Shown one piece after another: positions 10,286 through 24,600 of a stretch of DNA of 64,000 nucleotides (its first letter is position 1; each line of letters starts with the position of its first letter). The DNA comes from Pectinophora gossypiella (taxonomy: Eukaryota > Arthropoda > Insecta > Lepidoptera > Gelechiidae), in NCBI RefSeq assembly GCF_024362695.1, contig NC_065433.1:2015613-2079612 (forward strand), given 5' to 3'. The translations under genes and the position numbers were made by a program. The notes beneath the pieces were generated by a model. That model saw only the letters and a program-made list of their open reading frames with translations, made no database searches and was not told the DNA's origin.

Positions 10286-13200
10286 GTACACCTCTTGTTA
10301 TTTATTTAACATAGCATAGCGATGTCGCGGCGCACGTAGGGCGTTGGGCAACAGTCTCCTGGACGTGGTGGCCGACCGTGTGGAAGGCAGACCATTTAAT
10401 GGACACTGTTGTCATATTTGTTATTACTTATCTTAACTCACAAACTGTACCTACCCCTTGGGAATTGCGAGACATTCCCGCCACAAGTATCCTAGGATTA
10501 CTTAACGGGAGGTCTCGGCCACGATGTAACTAAAATTTGTGAAATAAAGAATATTTTATTTTATGTTTATTTTATTTGTTGTAGCTACATAATCGGACGC
10601 GAATACACTCGTATTGATTTTGTGTTATTTTTTTTTTGTATTTTGGAATGGATATGTATTTTATATTCTGTAATCAGAAAAAATCAGAAATGATTTAATA
10701 GGACAATGTATAGGATGTGTTGTCCCTATACAGGTTGTTAGTGACATCGCAACGAAAACTTTGAGGGATGATTCAGACCAAGATTCTGAGTTGATATCAA
10801 GTGGAATTTTCCGTCGCAAAAGTATGGAACGGAAAATAATTTAAAAAAAAACTCTAAAGTTTTCATGACTTTTCCGACAGGAAATTCCACTTGATATCCA
10901 CTCAATCGTGGTCCGAATCATCTCCTTCAATATTCGTTACGGTGTCACTAACACCCATACCTCAAGTAGGTATGGGGGTTAGTGATACTATACGGTATGG
11001 CTGCCGTATGTACTTATACGGGGTATGAGTGACATCGTAATGAATACTGAGAGGGATGATTCAGCTGATTATTTTGAGTTAATATCAAGTACGAGTAGAA
11101 TTTTCCACCGCAAAAGTATAGAATTGAAAATAATTTTAAAAAACACTAAAGTTTTCATGAATTTTCCGACAGGAAAATCCACTTGATATTCACTCAGAAT
11201 CATGGTCTGAATCATCCTCTTCAGTATTCGTTACGGTGTCATTAACACCTTGTAAACGTTTAAAAAATAAACGTTTCTTTCTTTCATAATTAGACTGACA
11301 GCAGAGTAGAGGTACAGTACATCGCCTAGCGAGAGAGAGACGAGTTATGTCTCTTTTGCACTCCGATTGCGAAGATAGGTTTAGCTCGACAGTACAGGTG
11401 TCTGCTTTAAACTTTTTTAATTCAAATGGCAATTCCAGCGATAAAGTAATTAAAAAATTGCAACATTTATACCATTTTGAAATCTCGATTAAACTACTTA
11501 AAAAGGTAGTTTTTAAAATCTTGTTTAGTAATGAAAAAAGAATATTCAACAAAATTCAAAATTATGTTTTTATGTCTTTATTAATTAAAACAGAGTTACA
11601 ATATTATTTTACATGATGATAACTCCTTTTAGACTACAAAGTCTGTGTTAGGAGGCATCGCTCTTCACTCCCAGTTACAATTAGAAACATTCTTTGTGCC
11701 ATTTTTTTACAAACTGCTTGTGTCATAATATAGTAAAAGAAGTTAATACAAAATGACGTACGTATTCAATCGATAGCGTTATCATTCAAGACAACATATC
11801 AAGAAGCAGAACTCAAAAAACTTTTCATTTGCAGAAATCGCATGTGAAGAAAAGAGCGCGCATAGGTCTTTTCATAAAGTACTAAAGTAAAACAATCTCG
11901 AAAGCTATAAAACTTGTCGGTTATTTCTGTCATTTTGGCCACTCTATATTTGTACCTAATATCATTGTGGTTGAACCACTTCTTGTTCTTATTTCTTGTT
12001 TATGTTTCCCTGGTAGGTTGGTCCGTAAACTGTACAACGTTAGTACCTTATTACTTGCATGGTAGAGCCTCTGGTACGAATTCAACTGGCTACCTGACAG
12101 TTGTAACTTTTTTTTTGACGTGACTTATTGTAGATTTGCCGCAGATGGCATTAACTACTTGGCCGGACAAATGGGGAGCGCTGAAGGCTCTCACCCGGTA
12201 CAACGTTTAAGACAACAGGCCTGAGGGTGCCCAGTTGGGCGCGAACCTCGGCTCAGGGCGTCGTCTGAGAGGAAAAATATTTGAAAGAATTAATCAACCC
12301 TAGTGGGTCGATAGCGATAAGCGCTGAATAAGGGAAAACCAGTTGTAACTTGTAACATTAAAATAATATGAATTATGTCGAATATGATCGATCGTCGTGG
12401 AGATCCTTGGGGGAGGCCTATGCCCAGCAGTGGGCGTCATACGGCTGGTGATGATGTCGAATATGGTAGTTTATCATTTAAAGATAATTATGTATGTTAT
12501 AGTCATAAGGGCCATTTAAAGTCGTAAGACCGAATGTTCTTTTAAAATCCATTGTTTAACTATAGTGCCTGGATCCATTAATACATTTATAAACCCTTAG
12601 GAGGATCATAAAATGACTGAGTTGTTAAATGAGTGTTAAGCTTGATGTTGTGATACAGATGAGGGCGCGGCGAGTGCGCCGGCGTCATCCATGAACGAGT
12701 CTACCAGCAGCGGGCAGCAGGACTGGTCGGCTGTGTGGGAGTGTTTCGAGAGCCCTCACCGCCTGCTGTCCACCCCCGCTGGAGGACTTTCCAAGAGCAT
12801 GCAGGTACTTTTTCCTTGTTTCATTTGTTTTTACCACAAAACCTGATGAGGAGTGGGTGTACTGGCAGAAGCATAGGCCTACAGCCAGCAATATGCTGTC
12901 TAAATCAAGTAAAGGAGCAGGTGTGCTATACATAGAGGTGTATGGGCAGAAGTATAGGCCTACAGCCAGCAATATGCTGTCTAAATCAAGTAAAGGAGCA
13001 GGTGTGCTATATATAGAGGTGTATGGGCAGAAGTATAGGTCTACAGCCAGCAATATGCTGTCTAAATTAAGTAAAAAAAACACAACACAGCATCGTCTAT
13101 TTCAGCGTCGTCCCCGAAAGGGTAGGCAGATATATTTAGTACTAGCTGGTACCCGCGACTTCGTCTGCGTACTTTTAATTTGAATGTTAAGGATTATATT

Positions 13201-15625
13201 AAAGGAACGGTATAGATTTGGGTATTATTTATTTATCATTTGAGAATTGTGGAGACCGAACTGAATGCAGCCCGCGAGATCACTGCGACCTTGTCAGATC
13301 TATTGTGACCTAAATCCCTACATTTAAAAATTCTCCTCTAGACCGATCCGTTCGAAGAGATCCAACGTCTTTTTGGGAGAAAGTTGCACGACTTCCTGGG
13401 GATCCATTATGTAGTCCCCAAGTGTACGGCTTCTACTATGTATGAGAGCCTCACAGCTGCACAGCAAATGTAGTGGCGTCTCATTTTCCCCTAAACAGAA
13501 TCTGCATAAAGGAGACTCGGTCAGCTCCATTCTGTGTATGTGCTTATTGAGTCTGCAATGCCCCCTTATTAAAATCCTAGCCTGCCCCCTAGTGAGAGTA
13601 ACGATTTCTGATGAGAATTTCTTAGAAAAAGGTCTAATCAGCTGCTTCGAATGTTTCAGGCCAACTGAGTTGGGCCAAAATTCCTTGGATTCATTTCCTA
13701 GTCGCACCCCCAGATGATATCTAGAGGTGCTTTTCGAGATCCCGCAGAAGGGTTCGGGTCCGATTAGACTTGTTCCCGATCTCTTTCTCCGAATCCGATC
13801 CGATCCGAATTTGAGGCCCCCAACTTATTCAGACTATCTATACACTCTAGAATGAGTAATGAGTCTACTTCAGTCGCCGCCACTGCCTTAAGAGCAGCCT
13901 GGCTGTCCGACAGTATGAGAATGTTACTGTTTATGTTCCCCAAATTTTGGTGCACACAATCAATGATGGCATACATCTCAGCCTGAAAAACTGTGGCGTG
14001 TGCCCCCATGTTGGTTACCCTCTTTCGCTTGGGGCACTTATATACCCGCCCCTGAAAGCCCATCTCGCTTAGAGCCGTCGGTAAACCACACCCGATCCGC
14101 ACTGGGAAAGGGCGAGGGTAGAGTTCTAGACCACTCCTCTCTCTCTGGTATTACCACCTTGAAGTAACTCACAAAGTTATGAGTCCCGACCATGACGTCT
14201 GAGGGCATCGCCATAACCGGGTCAGTCATAAGGTCCTCTTTGAGTTTTCTCATGACAGTTGATCCCCATGTCGTCTTACCCCTTTCCTTAGCTCGGAGCA
14301 TAGCGAGTCTAGCTTCCCCGATTATGTACAGATGGAGTGGACGCAGGTTTAGTGCCGCCTCCATTGCCAAGGTTGGTGTGGACGACATATCTCACGTTAT
14401 TATCATGCAAGCCATTCTTTGGACGCTGGTTAGGTCCGTAATGTAGGTCCCAATAGATGCCTTTTTGAACCATACTGCACAGCCGTACGCAAAATATCCC
14501 ATACAAACTTTCAACCCCTATTTTAACCTCTGCATCCCTTTTTTTCGCAATAAAGGCCTATGTTCTTTCTCAGGGTCTGAAGATTGTCTGTGCCAAATTT
14601 CATCAAAATCGGTTGAGAGGTTTAAGCGGAAAAACGTAACAGACAGACAGACAGAGTTACTTTCGCATATATAATATTAGTAGGGATTCCCTAAATTATG
14701 GCGCCTACTTACCCTCTAAGTTAGAAAAGTGATCAAATACTAACTTGAAGTCTTAGTAACACTCAGTTTAAAAAAAAAAACATCAAAATCATTTCAGTAG
14801 CTATGGCGTCATGCGCTTCTTGACACGACCACGCTAGATTTCCGCGGGAATGAAGCATTTTCCCGCCGTAAAAAGTAGCCTGTGTCCGTGCCTAGGATCC
14901 TATCTTTAAATAAACCATACATACATACATACATAAACTCACGCCCGTAATCCCAAATGGGGTGGGCAGAGCCACAAGTAATCAAAGACAACTTGCAGCC
15001 ACTGTTGATACGAAGTCCTAAGATGGATATGATGAACCTTAAATAAACCACGTCTTATAAAAATCTGTTCAGACATTAAGGCGTGAATGAGGTAAACTTT
15101 TAAAACAAACGATTAAAAATCACTAACTTAATTAGTTTTCTGCCTACTGCCTACGCCTTAAGTGCGATAGCATGAATATTAATAGCCCACATCCTTTTCT
15201 AGGTAGGTGGGTACTATCTATCACCTAACTAACTTTCATTAAAAATCCGTTCAGCCGTTTAGGCATGATAGAGCAAAACTCCCAGCAAAAACCATAAAAA
15301 ATCACTAACTCAATTCAGTTTTCTACTTACTTCCTACCCCCTAAGTACGATTACGTGATCATTTTGATCTTATATCCGTTTTTAGGTAACCATCTATTAC
15401 CTCACTAAATTTCATCAAATTTCGTTCAGCCGTTTAGACGTGAAAGAGCAAAAGTCCCAACAAAAACGACAAAAAATCACTAACTCAATTTAGTTATCTG
15501 CCTACTGCCTACCCCCTACGAACGATGGCGTGATTATTTATAGCCTATGACCATTTCTAGGTTATCATCTATCACCATAACAAATTTCATCAAAATCCGT
15601 TCAGCCGTTTAGGCGTGAAAGAGTA

Positions 15626-15686
<61 letters not shown>

Positions 15687-18600
15687 GTTACTTTCGCATT
15701 TATAATATTAGTATGGATATACATCCCATCCTCGCCAGCTTTGTTGCCCCGTGTAATAGGAGACGAGACTATTGCCATAGAATAAGAAATAATACTACGT
15801 ATAGAACGGAAACTCTCCGCTCCCCACCAGCGGCTGAGCTAGGTTTACCTCACCCCCTCGAACATAGTTTAGACTTGAATCGTATGGCGTCTGACGTCAC
15901 ACACACAATTGCACCTGTACCATAATGTCAATGTGTAGTGTCTGTGTAAAACGAGGTTGTTTGTATGAAGTGTCCGGGGTGTAGTTTTCTGTAACAAAAT
16001 CGTCAATCTGATTTCTCATAAAGGCGCTTATCTGGTTTTCGATATAGAACGATATAGAAAATCTACATAAAACGAAAATATTGAACATATAAAATATAGA
16101 ACAAAAGAAAAATAAAAGACGAGCTAAATCGTGGTTCCTTAATTTTTTTTCTCTAACCATTTTCCTTCTGAGTAAACATTTCCGATAATTCCGATCTATA
16201 ACGATATAAAGTTTGTTTCCATTCTCACAAAAAAAAATGACTACACGCGGTTTTATTGTGGTCTGGTCGGGTCGTGTTCTTGGACACGTGGTTTGGGCAT
16301 CAGAGCGCATGCGTACTTCAGGTTAACATGTGAAACGGCTGCAATTATTTGTTATCTATCTCTATTGTACAGTTTGACGGATATAAAATGCACCTCCGCA
16401 CATAGAATGTGCTCCTGGTATCATTCGTGATGGTTTTTAGCGCACTTGGAGAGAATTGGACCTTCAGGTGCAAACTAAAGGAGTCAGATTTTATATAATC
16501 ATCTCATAGCTTATAATTTATACCGGGTGAGAACCTTTAGTGGTGGAGTATGCTCTATACCCCTTCCGGTTGAATGAGGGGAGTCCTGTGCCTAACAGTG
16601 AGACGTATGTTATGTCATGTGAGAAACCCTCACAGGCTTTTTGGCGGGAAACGGGAACGGGACAGTTGCTTTCATCATTGAGTAATCTAAATAATTAATA
16701 CGTAGTGGTGTTTTGTGGTTAATGATCGCATTAAGTTAGTCGGAAAACATTCGCGACAGTGTTATTATATCGGAGTATTCGGTGGACAAAGCGTATCTAC
16801 CTATTTTCGCTTCGTATCAACAAGCCGCTTCATAACTCAAAAGTTTATGCGGACTTTCGAGTTAATTCGTTTGGGGTTCGGAGTAGGCGTCTGCTCCGAG
16901 GGTGGGGGCTTAGGTTTCATCATCATCACCCTTCATCATTTCATTAATCATCAAGAAAAAAATACGTAGTCATGGCTGTATGGGTACCTATAGTTCCCTT
17001 TGCCTTACCCTTCGGGGAAAACCAAAACAAAAAAAAGAAACCCTCACATGACATAACATACGTCACTATTGCTTTTTAGATAAATTGCTTCAATGTGGTA
17101 TTTATACATGAGATCCCCTAAAGTTCATTTTGTTCATATTCATTTAAAGCTATAGGAATTGACTGAGCTAATTGCTATACTTTTTTATGTCAAAGCGGCC
17201 ATGATAGATGCCGATTTTTTTACGTTAGTAGTTGTTTTGCCGCATGTGGCTTTAACTACTTGGTAGGACAAATGGTGAACGCTGAAGGGTATCACCCGGA
17301 ACAAAATTTAGGGCCCAGCCTGAGGCCTAGTCATCTCCCTAGCATTATCCAGTTTTTCGCGGGGTCCGCTTACCTAACCTGATGATTTGACAGGTCAGAT
17401 TTTTTACAGAAGCGACTGCGTCTCTGATTAATGATTAATCGATCCTAGTGAAATTAATTATAGAAATCATCGACCACGCCGGCGGGGTTGGTATCGTTGG
17501 TTGTTTGTCGTGACCTAATTGGCCGCCTCTAGAATAATGGGGTTGTCAGGAGCGTCTATTAATTACGTCCTTCGGGTGCCAATACTCTTCAGCACAGTCC
17601 CTAAGCGATATTTGGAAGCCGCAACTACTAGGGGATTTGGGTGGTCCGGAGCAGAATCGAAAAAACGTTTAGAAACTAGTTTGAACCACCATGCAACTAC
17701 TACATTCACAGTCTATTTTAAAACTTCAAACAATTTCCTCATATTTATGTTACCCTGGTACAGCAACGTAATATTGGACTGTTTTACCACATTCTACCGA
17801 ACTGTTTTAATCTTCCGGTTTGACTGTTTTAGGAACTGTTTTGAACCGAGCATGCGCAGTGCGATATCAGCCTGGTTGATATTTGACGGGAATGGAAAAG
17901 TAACACAAAAGTTACTTAGAAGATAGGCAGCAAATATCTAAGAGTATTAAATATCAGTGTACCAGTATTATTAGATACTTAAATACAAACACAAATACAC
18001 GCTTGAAAAAAAAAGAAATGGAATTGTCACGGACAGCGCCATCTAGCGCATATCTGACGAACCTTCAGAAGCATCATCTGCTGCCCACCACCACTGATAC
18101 TATGTTTTTTTCTTAGTTTTTCAGTCCTGAAACTACTACCATAGTGAAAAATTATATACCTACTAAGTATAACAGAGTCCCTCGCCATACTAATTTGCCA
18201 TGCCAACGAAATGCGCGCAAGCTGGGTGACAGTACCAAGCGGTTATACTATAGCAAGTAATAACTTATAATAATACATCAATGACGTCACTAGATGGCAC
18301 CTATTTCCATACAAAGTGGGATAGAACGTATACTATAATCCCATTGCGCATACCACCCAATCTATTTATAACAACCTAGTTTACAACTAGTCAAATCAGT
18401 TACTTTTTTACTTAACATCAAAACACGAAATTACTATGGAGTTTGTATGAAAAAGGACACTGTGACGTCATAGAAAATTGTGACAAGTTATCTAGTTTCC
18501 AACTAGTCAAATCAGTTACTTTTTTACTTAACATCAAAACACAAAATTACTATGGAATTTGTGTGAAAAAGCACACTGTGATGGCATAGAAAAACGTGAT

Positions 18601-21600
18601 AAAATGTTGGACTGTTGGAATGTTGGATGTACGTTTTTCTTTGTTAAAATTCATAAATGAGTTAATAGAACCAAAAATATATTCATTAGTTTTAAATCTG
18701 TCTTTATTTAGTTATCAGAATTTTAAAATTTATCTTGAGCCTAAAAAGCACACTTGCTTTTCCATAGTAATTTCGTGATTTGACGTTTAGTAAAAAAAAG
18801 TAACTGATTTGACTAGTAGGATACCAGCCTATTCTAATACGCTTTTAATGAAGTTAAAAAGTTGACGAACTTAGAAACAGCTTTGGCAACAACTTGCTTA
18901 CGATTACTCCTGGCTAAGCTGTGGTAGAGGAGCTCGGTGGCGCAGGGGTAAACGCGCTCGGTCTGCGATTGTTGAAGTTAAGCAACTTTCGCAAAGGCCG
19001 GTCATAGGATGGGTGACCACAAAAAAAAAGTTTTCATCTCGAGCTCCTCCGTGCTTCGGAAGGCACGTTAAGCCGTTGGTCCCGGCTGCATTAGCAGTCG
19101 TTAATATCCATCAATCCGCGCTGGGCCCGCGTGATGGTTTAAGGCCCGATCTCCCTATCCATCCACAGGGAAGGCCCGTGCCCCAGCAGTGGGGACGTTA
19201 AAGGGCTGGTGATGATGAAGCTGTGGTACAATATTATGAGGAAACAGCCTGGAAAGAGATAGGTATCTCCATTTACGTACAGTAAGAAAAAGACAATTAT
19301 GAACAAATGTGTGTTTCTTAGGAAATGGTGAAGAACGCAGTGAATGAGATGCGGCGCTACTACAGCCGCAAGGTGGTGGACGTGCTCATCAGGGTCACCA
19401 GGAGGACCCTCGACCTCGTCATCAAACCCTTCTCCGCTGAATCGCTCTCCAGTGCTGACTGTGAGTTTTTCTTTTACATACTCGCAATAAACCGCTTTTG
19501 GGCGTCTATTTTAGGTTCCGCACTTAGTTCCTTTGTGAGAACTTATATATTTAAAAAATATAAACTTACATTTTGTTGACTTCACTACCTGTCTAACATT
19601 CGTGTCTGTAGTATACGCTCTGTATTGTTCCGCGTCTTACCGCAAATAAAAGTGTTCGTTCAAGTACCAAGGTGTTTACTTTGCAGTGAAGACAGCTCAA
19701 ACTTACAAAATTTTAAAACAACAACAGTTAAAAATTTTAAAATTCATAAATAAGTTAAATAGAAAAAAGAAAACGTTTTTCGTCAGTTTTAGATCTGTCT
19801 TTATTTAGTTATCATTTCATAATTTTTCTTTGACCTAGGAAACTACCCATTTCAAATGGTGTTGCCAACACTGCACGCTTAGTACTGTGCAAGTGTTCAC
19901 AATAGCACGTAGTTTCATACAGGATGCATGTGTGAGTGCAATTTTCCAGTGCAGTCATGAACACACACCGCGCAATTATGTCGTCCTGGTAGCTCTACGT
20001 ACATCCAGGCTAGACTCACTTAGGACCTTTATGGTGCCGCTGTCATGAGAGCATGCGCGATGCGAAGCATTCCTTTACAAGAGAAAAGTTTAAAAAAGGA
20101 ATCGGTCAGTTTCTAAAACGGAAAAAATCTCCTTATCTCTCTCATCAGGGGTTAAAAAGGCCACATAGAAGCAATTCATCTAAAAAAGCAATACTGCTAT
20201 TTGACATTTGTTTGCATTGCGCACTTAATTTTACATGTGCAAATGTCAAATTCATCTAAAAAAAGCAATACTACTATTTGACATTTGTTTGCATTGCGCA
20301 GTTAATTTAATATGCGCAAGTGTCAAATAGCAGTATTGCTTTTTTAGATGAATTCCTTCGATGTGGACTTTTTAACCCCTCTTGTGTCACTAGAGTGTTC
20401 TTAAATTTTGACAGTTCCCCGTACTATTTGACTAAACAAACATTGTTTATTTTTACACTATACCTTTGCGCAGCGTTTAACTGCAAAATCATAGTGTTAT
20501 ATATATTTCCATAAAGATCGGAAAGAAGAAAACTTGGAGGAACTTATTTACAATCCATTATCAAACTACCTTTTCCAACTGATGGCTTTTCTTTTTCGTA
20601 ACTCTTCCTTCAAACGGGAGACACTCCACGTTGCTCCATATTTTATAGCAATCTACCACAAATCTTAGCTGGGCAGTATGGAGAACTGTCAAAATTTAGG
20701 AACAAACAGTAGGTACGTAGCTAGTCTAGTGTAGCCTTTGCTGTGGCCGTCCATTTTTGTCCGGTCAAGTAGTTAATGCCTTATGTGGCCGCACACGGAA
20801 GAAATCCTGCCGGAAAAATGGCTTGATGGCAACCATTTTACATTGAAAGAAGAAATAGTACGATGATTGAACTGGTTGCACTTAAGACCTCATGTATACA
20901 TGAAGTTTCTGTAATAGACCAAAAACACCAACAAAAACATAATGGTTCATAATTTGACCAATATTTACAAATAATTCGTTTGGCTGAGTGACTGCACTTT
21001 TGCTCTTTGATTTTTACTTAACCCAGCAGTTAAGACACTAAATAAGAAATTTAAAACTAGACAATTTTCAATAAGACTAAATCTACACAAAATATACATT
21101 TTTTGACAAGTAAGAGAGAGTATCACATTTTTTCTGTAGTACACAAATCATAATCTAAACAGGGCTGATTTGGTCCGCATTACCATAAAGAAAAATAATG
21201 AAGTACTTAGGTATTCATTACTCTTTAGAGTGACATAAATCTCGTTACGACGTAGCGTGGACGTAGCACGTAGCATACAATTTATTCTATGCAGCCTTCG
21301 TCGTCGTAACTCTCTCCATCCGTGGCAGCAAGGTTCCTCATTCCTCCATCTCCCGATCTTCTGGCATGTTTGGTCCCCTGGTATCGCTGTAGCAATCCTG
21401 CCTTCGACCCGGTCGTCGGCGAGTCCCAAGAGCATGCGCCCTGGGCAGCAAAGTTCATCGTTACCAGCCCCAACTGTTGCCTCCTAGCTTTATATTGTCT
21501 CCTGGTACGCCACGAGCGGTTCTGCCTTCGACCCGGATGGCTGGCGCGGTGCGTCGCGATAACTTGCGCGTCTCGAATACGTACGTACATGGCAAATATT

Positions 21601-24600
21601 CGATTCGATTTTTGCACGTATTACGAACGAGGGTTTTTATATTGCCACTACTACATAAAATACGTACAATAAAATATTCCTTTACTACACTCGGAGACTT
21701 CTACCTTTTTTAAAAAAGGGAACGGACAGTATAGCATCGCTGTTATACAAAAAAAGTGTATTTGTCCATTATTCCTGCGCTTTTTATTACCTTTTAACTT
21801 TTAGGCGTGTCAAAGGACATTTTTTTTAAATCCGTTTAGGTTCGCTTTTATCTGGCATTTGATGTATATTACGTTACAATAGTGTATTTAAAAGAAAAAC
21901 AATTTAAAAACATGCGTATGACGTAATTACCTATGTTGTTTTTTTTTAGATATGAAAGAGGCACCAGCCAATTAACGTCCCCACTGCTGGGGCACGGGCC
22001 TTCCCTATGGATGGATAGGGAGATCGGGCCTTAAACCACCACGCGGGCCCAGTGCGGATTGGTGGTTATTAAGGACTGCTAATGCAGCCGGGACCAACGG
22101 CTTAACGTGCCTTCCGAAGCACGGAGGAGCTCGAGATGAAAACTTTTTTTGTGGTCACTCATCCTATGACCGGCCTTTGCGAAAGTTGCTTAACTTTAAC
22201 AGTCGCAGACAGAGCGCGTTTACCGCTGCGCCACCGAGCTCGTTTTACGTATCTATACAAAATTACTACTATCTTTATTAGAGGCATAATAATTATTTTA
22301 TTCCATAATCACATTTCGAAAGCACACTAAGATTTTAATTACCAATCGATTATCGAGTAGGCGTTGAGGAAACGATACCCGCGCAATTGCTTTTTTAGGT
22401 GTACCTAATCATTTTTCATATAACAATATATAGAGTTTTAATATTATATTTTTTTCAATATTTACTAGTAATTAAAAAAAAAAATGCATTTCTTCGAGAC
22501 AATGACGTCATAAATCCTCTGAAACAGACGTATAAGGCCAATGATGATGATGATGACCAGTAATTAATAACATTGAGCGAACTTGGATAGAAAAAGAAGT
22601 ATTTGAGTAACTTTTGGCCTTGTGTATTTTTAAATTTCAGATTCTACTTACGTTGTCCAAAAAATAAAAATGTGGTAGGTTACGGATTATGCGAGAAGAA
22701 AATGCTCATACCTATTTTTTCCCGCATATTTGCATGGCAGTAACGTCGTATTTTATGGCTCCAATTAAAAAAAAATGAAGTTAGAACTTTCAGAGGTGGC
22801 GGAACAATGATTATTATTGTTATATTTGAGTTTTCGCTCGATTCACACTTCGACTCAACTCACAATAAAGCGTTGAAATGTGAATTTTGTGTCGTGTACA
22901 CTTCAGTCCATTTTTCTAACTGAAAGAAGTCTGCTACCGCGTAGCTCGGCCTGCTATGTTGCTACGCCGTAGTACCCGTAGCAACGCGGAAATAGACCTC
23001 CTTGAAAGTATCAACTCCTGGTACCGCTACGAACTGTCTTCACCTCGCCTTTGGTGGGCGGCCTCTCGCGAGCATGCGCACTGCGACCTGACTGCCACCA
23101 CTACATTTTTGTTTTTTATAATAATATCTAGAATCTCGTCTGGGCCTAGATTATGTTTTAATGTGATTTGATTGAACGTCGGTACGGGACTCACAGCGGA
23201 AAAATGGTGCAACATGAAATGATGGACTTCCCAGGCCACGTTTCCAAAAATCAATATGTGACGGTAATTTTATCGATCAAATTCAAATTCAAAAATATCT
23301 TTATTCAGTAGGTAACATAGTTACACTTTGAATCGTCAATTTTTACATAACGAACGTCTCATCCGCCTAAAACTACTGCAGCTTCTCACAACCTGTATAG
23401 CCGGGGAAAAGAAGCTGCAAGAAAAACCTCGGCACATGGGCCCTAGACGTTCTTTAAAAAAAATTTCTGAATTTCAATGGGAATCTTATTGTAAAAACGT
23501 ATACATTGCCCCTTAAAAGATTTAGTAATCTTATGTAATCGACTGACTTGTAAAGCAAGTTTATTTTTATTCCGGGTATTAACAATGTGCCGATCGCTAT
23601 TTTTTGCAAATAATTCTATATGTTTTTTACATATATTAAGTATTCAAAGATATATTGTGATGCCAAAGTTAAAATATTAATTTCTTTAAATTTATTTCTA
23701 AGTGACATCTTGGGTCCCAATTTGTAAATCGCCCGAATGGCCCGCTTTTGCAGAACAAAAATGCTGTTCACATCTGCAGCATGACCCCACAGCAAGATGC
23801 CGTACGACATTAGACTGTGGAAGTAGACAAAATAAACTAATCGCGCGGTTTCTACATCGGTTATTAAACGATTTTTTTTGACCGCGAATGCTGCTGAGCT
23901 GAGCCTTTTGGACAACTTATCAATATGAGGACTCCATTGCAACTTAGCGTCCAAAGTAATTCCCAAAAATACAGCAGTATCGTGAACACTTATGGAAAAT
24001 GATAAACTTTACGATTTCGACAATCGAATTGATCGATAATATCACATTGCATTGCCCATGTTAGCCCTGCTGGAAAGTCTCATTGTATAAACGTGTCTTG
24101 AAAAGGTGTTCATCAAAAATCAATCATTAATGGTTTCAAGTCAACAAATCATCAGAACAAAGTGATATTTTGTATGACATATACCCACAGGGAATCGAAC
24201 CCTTGCCCTCCGGAGTCCGGATCAGGGGCCCAACAGCGTTCTAACCACTAGACCACCAAGATGGGGCAGAGCTATGACCCGGAAAACTAACCGCATTGAA
24301 CTGGAAGCAGAATGGCCGATACAACCCCCTGTAGTTTATTATCCCCTGGTAAAACAACATCCAGTGGACAGCCAGTGTTCAGCCAACTTCATCGAGCTAG
24401 CAGCGTAATGAGCATGCGTACTTGGACTTTCCAATCGGCGTTCCCCAAAAACAAGATAGATGGCGTTGTTAAGTTTTTTCTTCGTTTGAACTTTTAATTT
24501 CATGGATAACAGATATAACTAAAAATAAAAAAATAAAAAATAAAAATAAAAATAACATATCATAAACAGCCTATATACGTCCCACTGCTGGGCACAGGCC

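Larger units (their letters stand above)
10286..12658 (+). other. Dynein intron a-b
   Basis: It contains a dimeric fold-back element (10,735-11,255) and a single related arm near 9,940-10,125 just before exon a. It also has a poly(A)-tailed retroelement 3' end on the minus strand (12,116-12,345) and the plus-strand end of an RTE-like LINE ORF (12,390-12,455). Nothing else was recognised. Confidence 0.6.
12805..19321 (+). other. Dynein intron b-c
   Basis: It contains the 81-bp triple repeat, a Helitron carrying a LINE fragment (13,142-14,686), a second Helitron end with internal repeats (to 15,717) and a 121-bp short element (14,918-15,038). It also has motif-module sites (16.3-16.5 and 17.75 kb), a fold-back (18,371-18,832) and a full chimeric SINE (18,928-19,222) that ends about 100 bp before exon c. 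16,615-17,200 is unassigned. Confidence 0.6.

Noticed and set aside
11190..11552. Minus-strand ORF with NDTVTNTEEDDSDHDSE, and the similar plus-strand ORF at 32,637-32,858
   Set aside because: It is the translation of a fold-back arm that recurs in several places; not a gene.
12685..13083. 132-residue minus-strand ORF with internal repeats
   Set aside because: Antisense of dynein exon b plus the 81-bp repeat; the 81-bp period keeps frames open.
15590..15778. ORF rich in SVCLSVCLSVCL
   Set aside because: Translation of the (CAGA)n run at a Helitron end.
18960..19020. 5S rRNA gene
   Set aside because: Only the control region resembles 5S; the rest is a SINE body and the segment recurs with it.
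21148..21672. Overlapping ORFs on both strands in a GC-rich patch
   Set aside because: No recognisable protein; openness comes from CpG-rich tandem module units.
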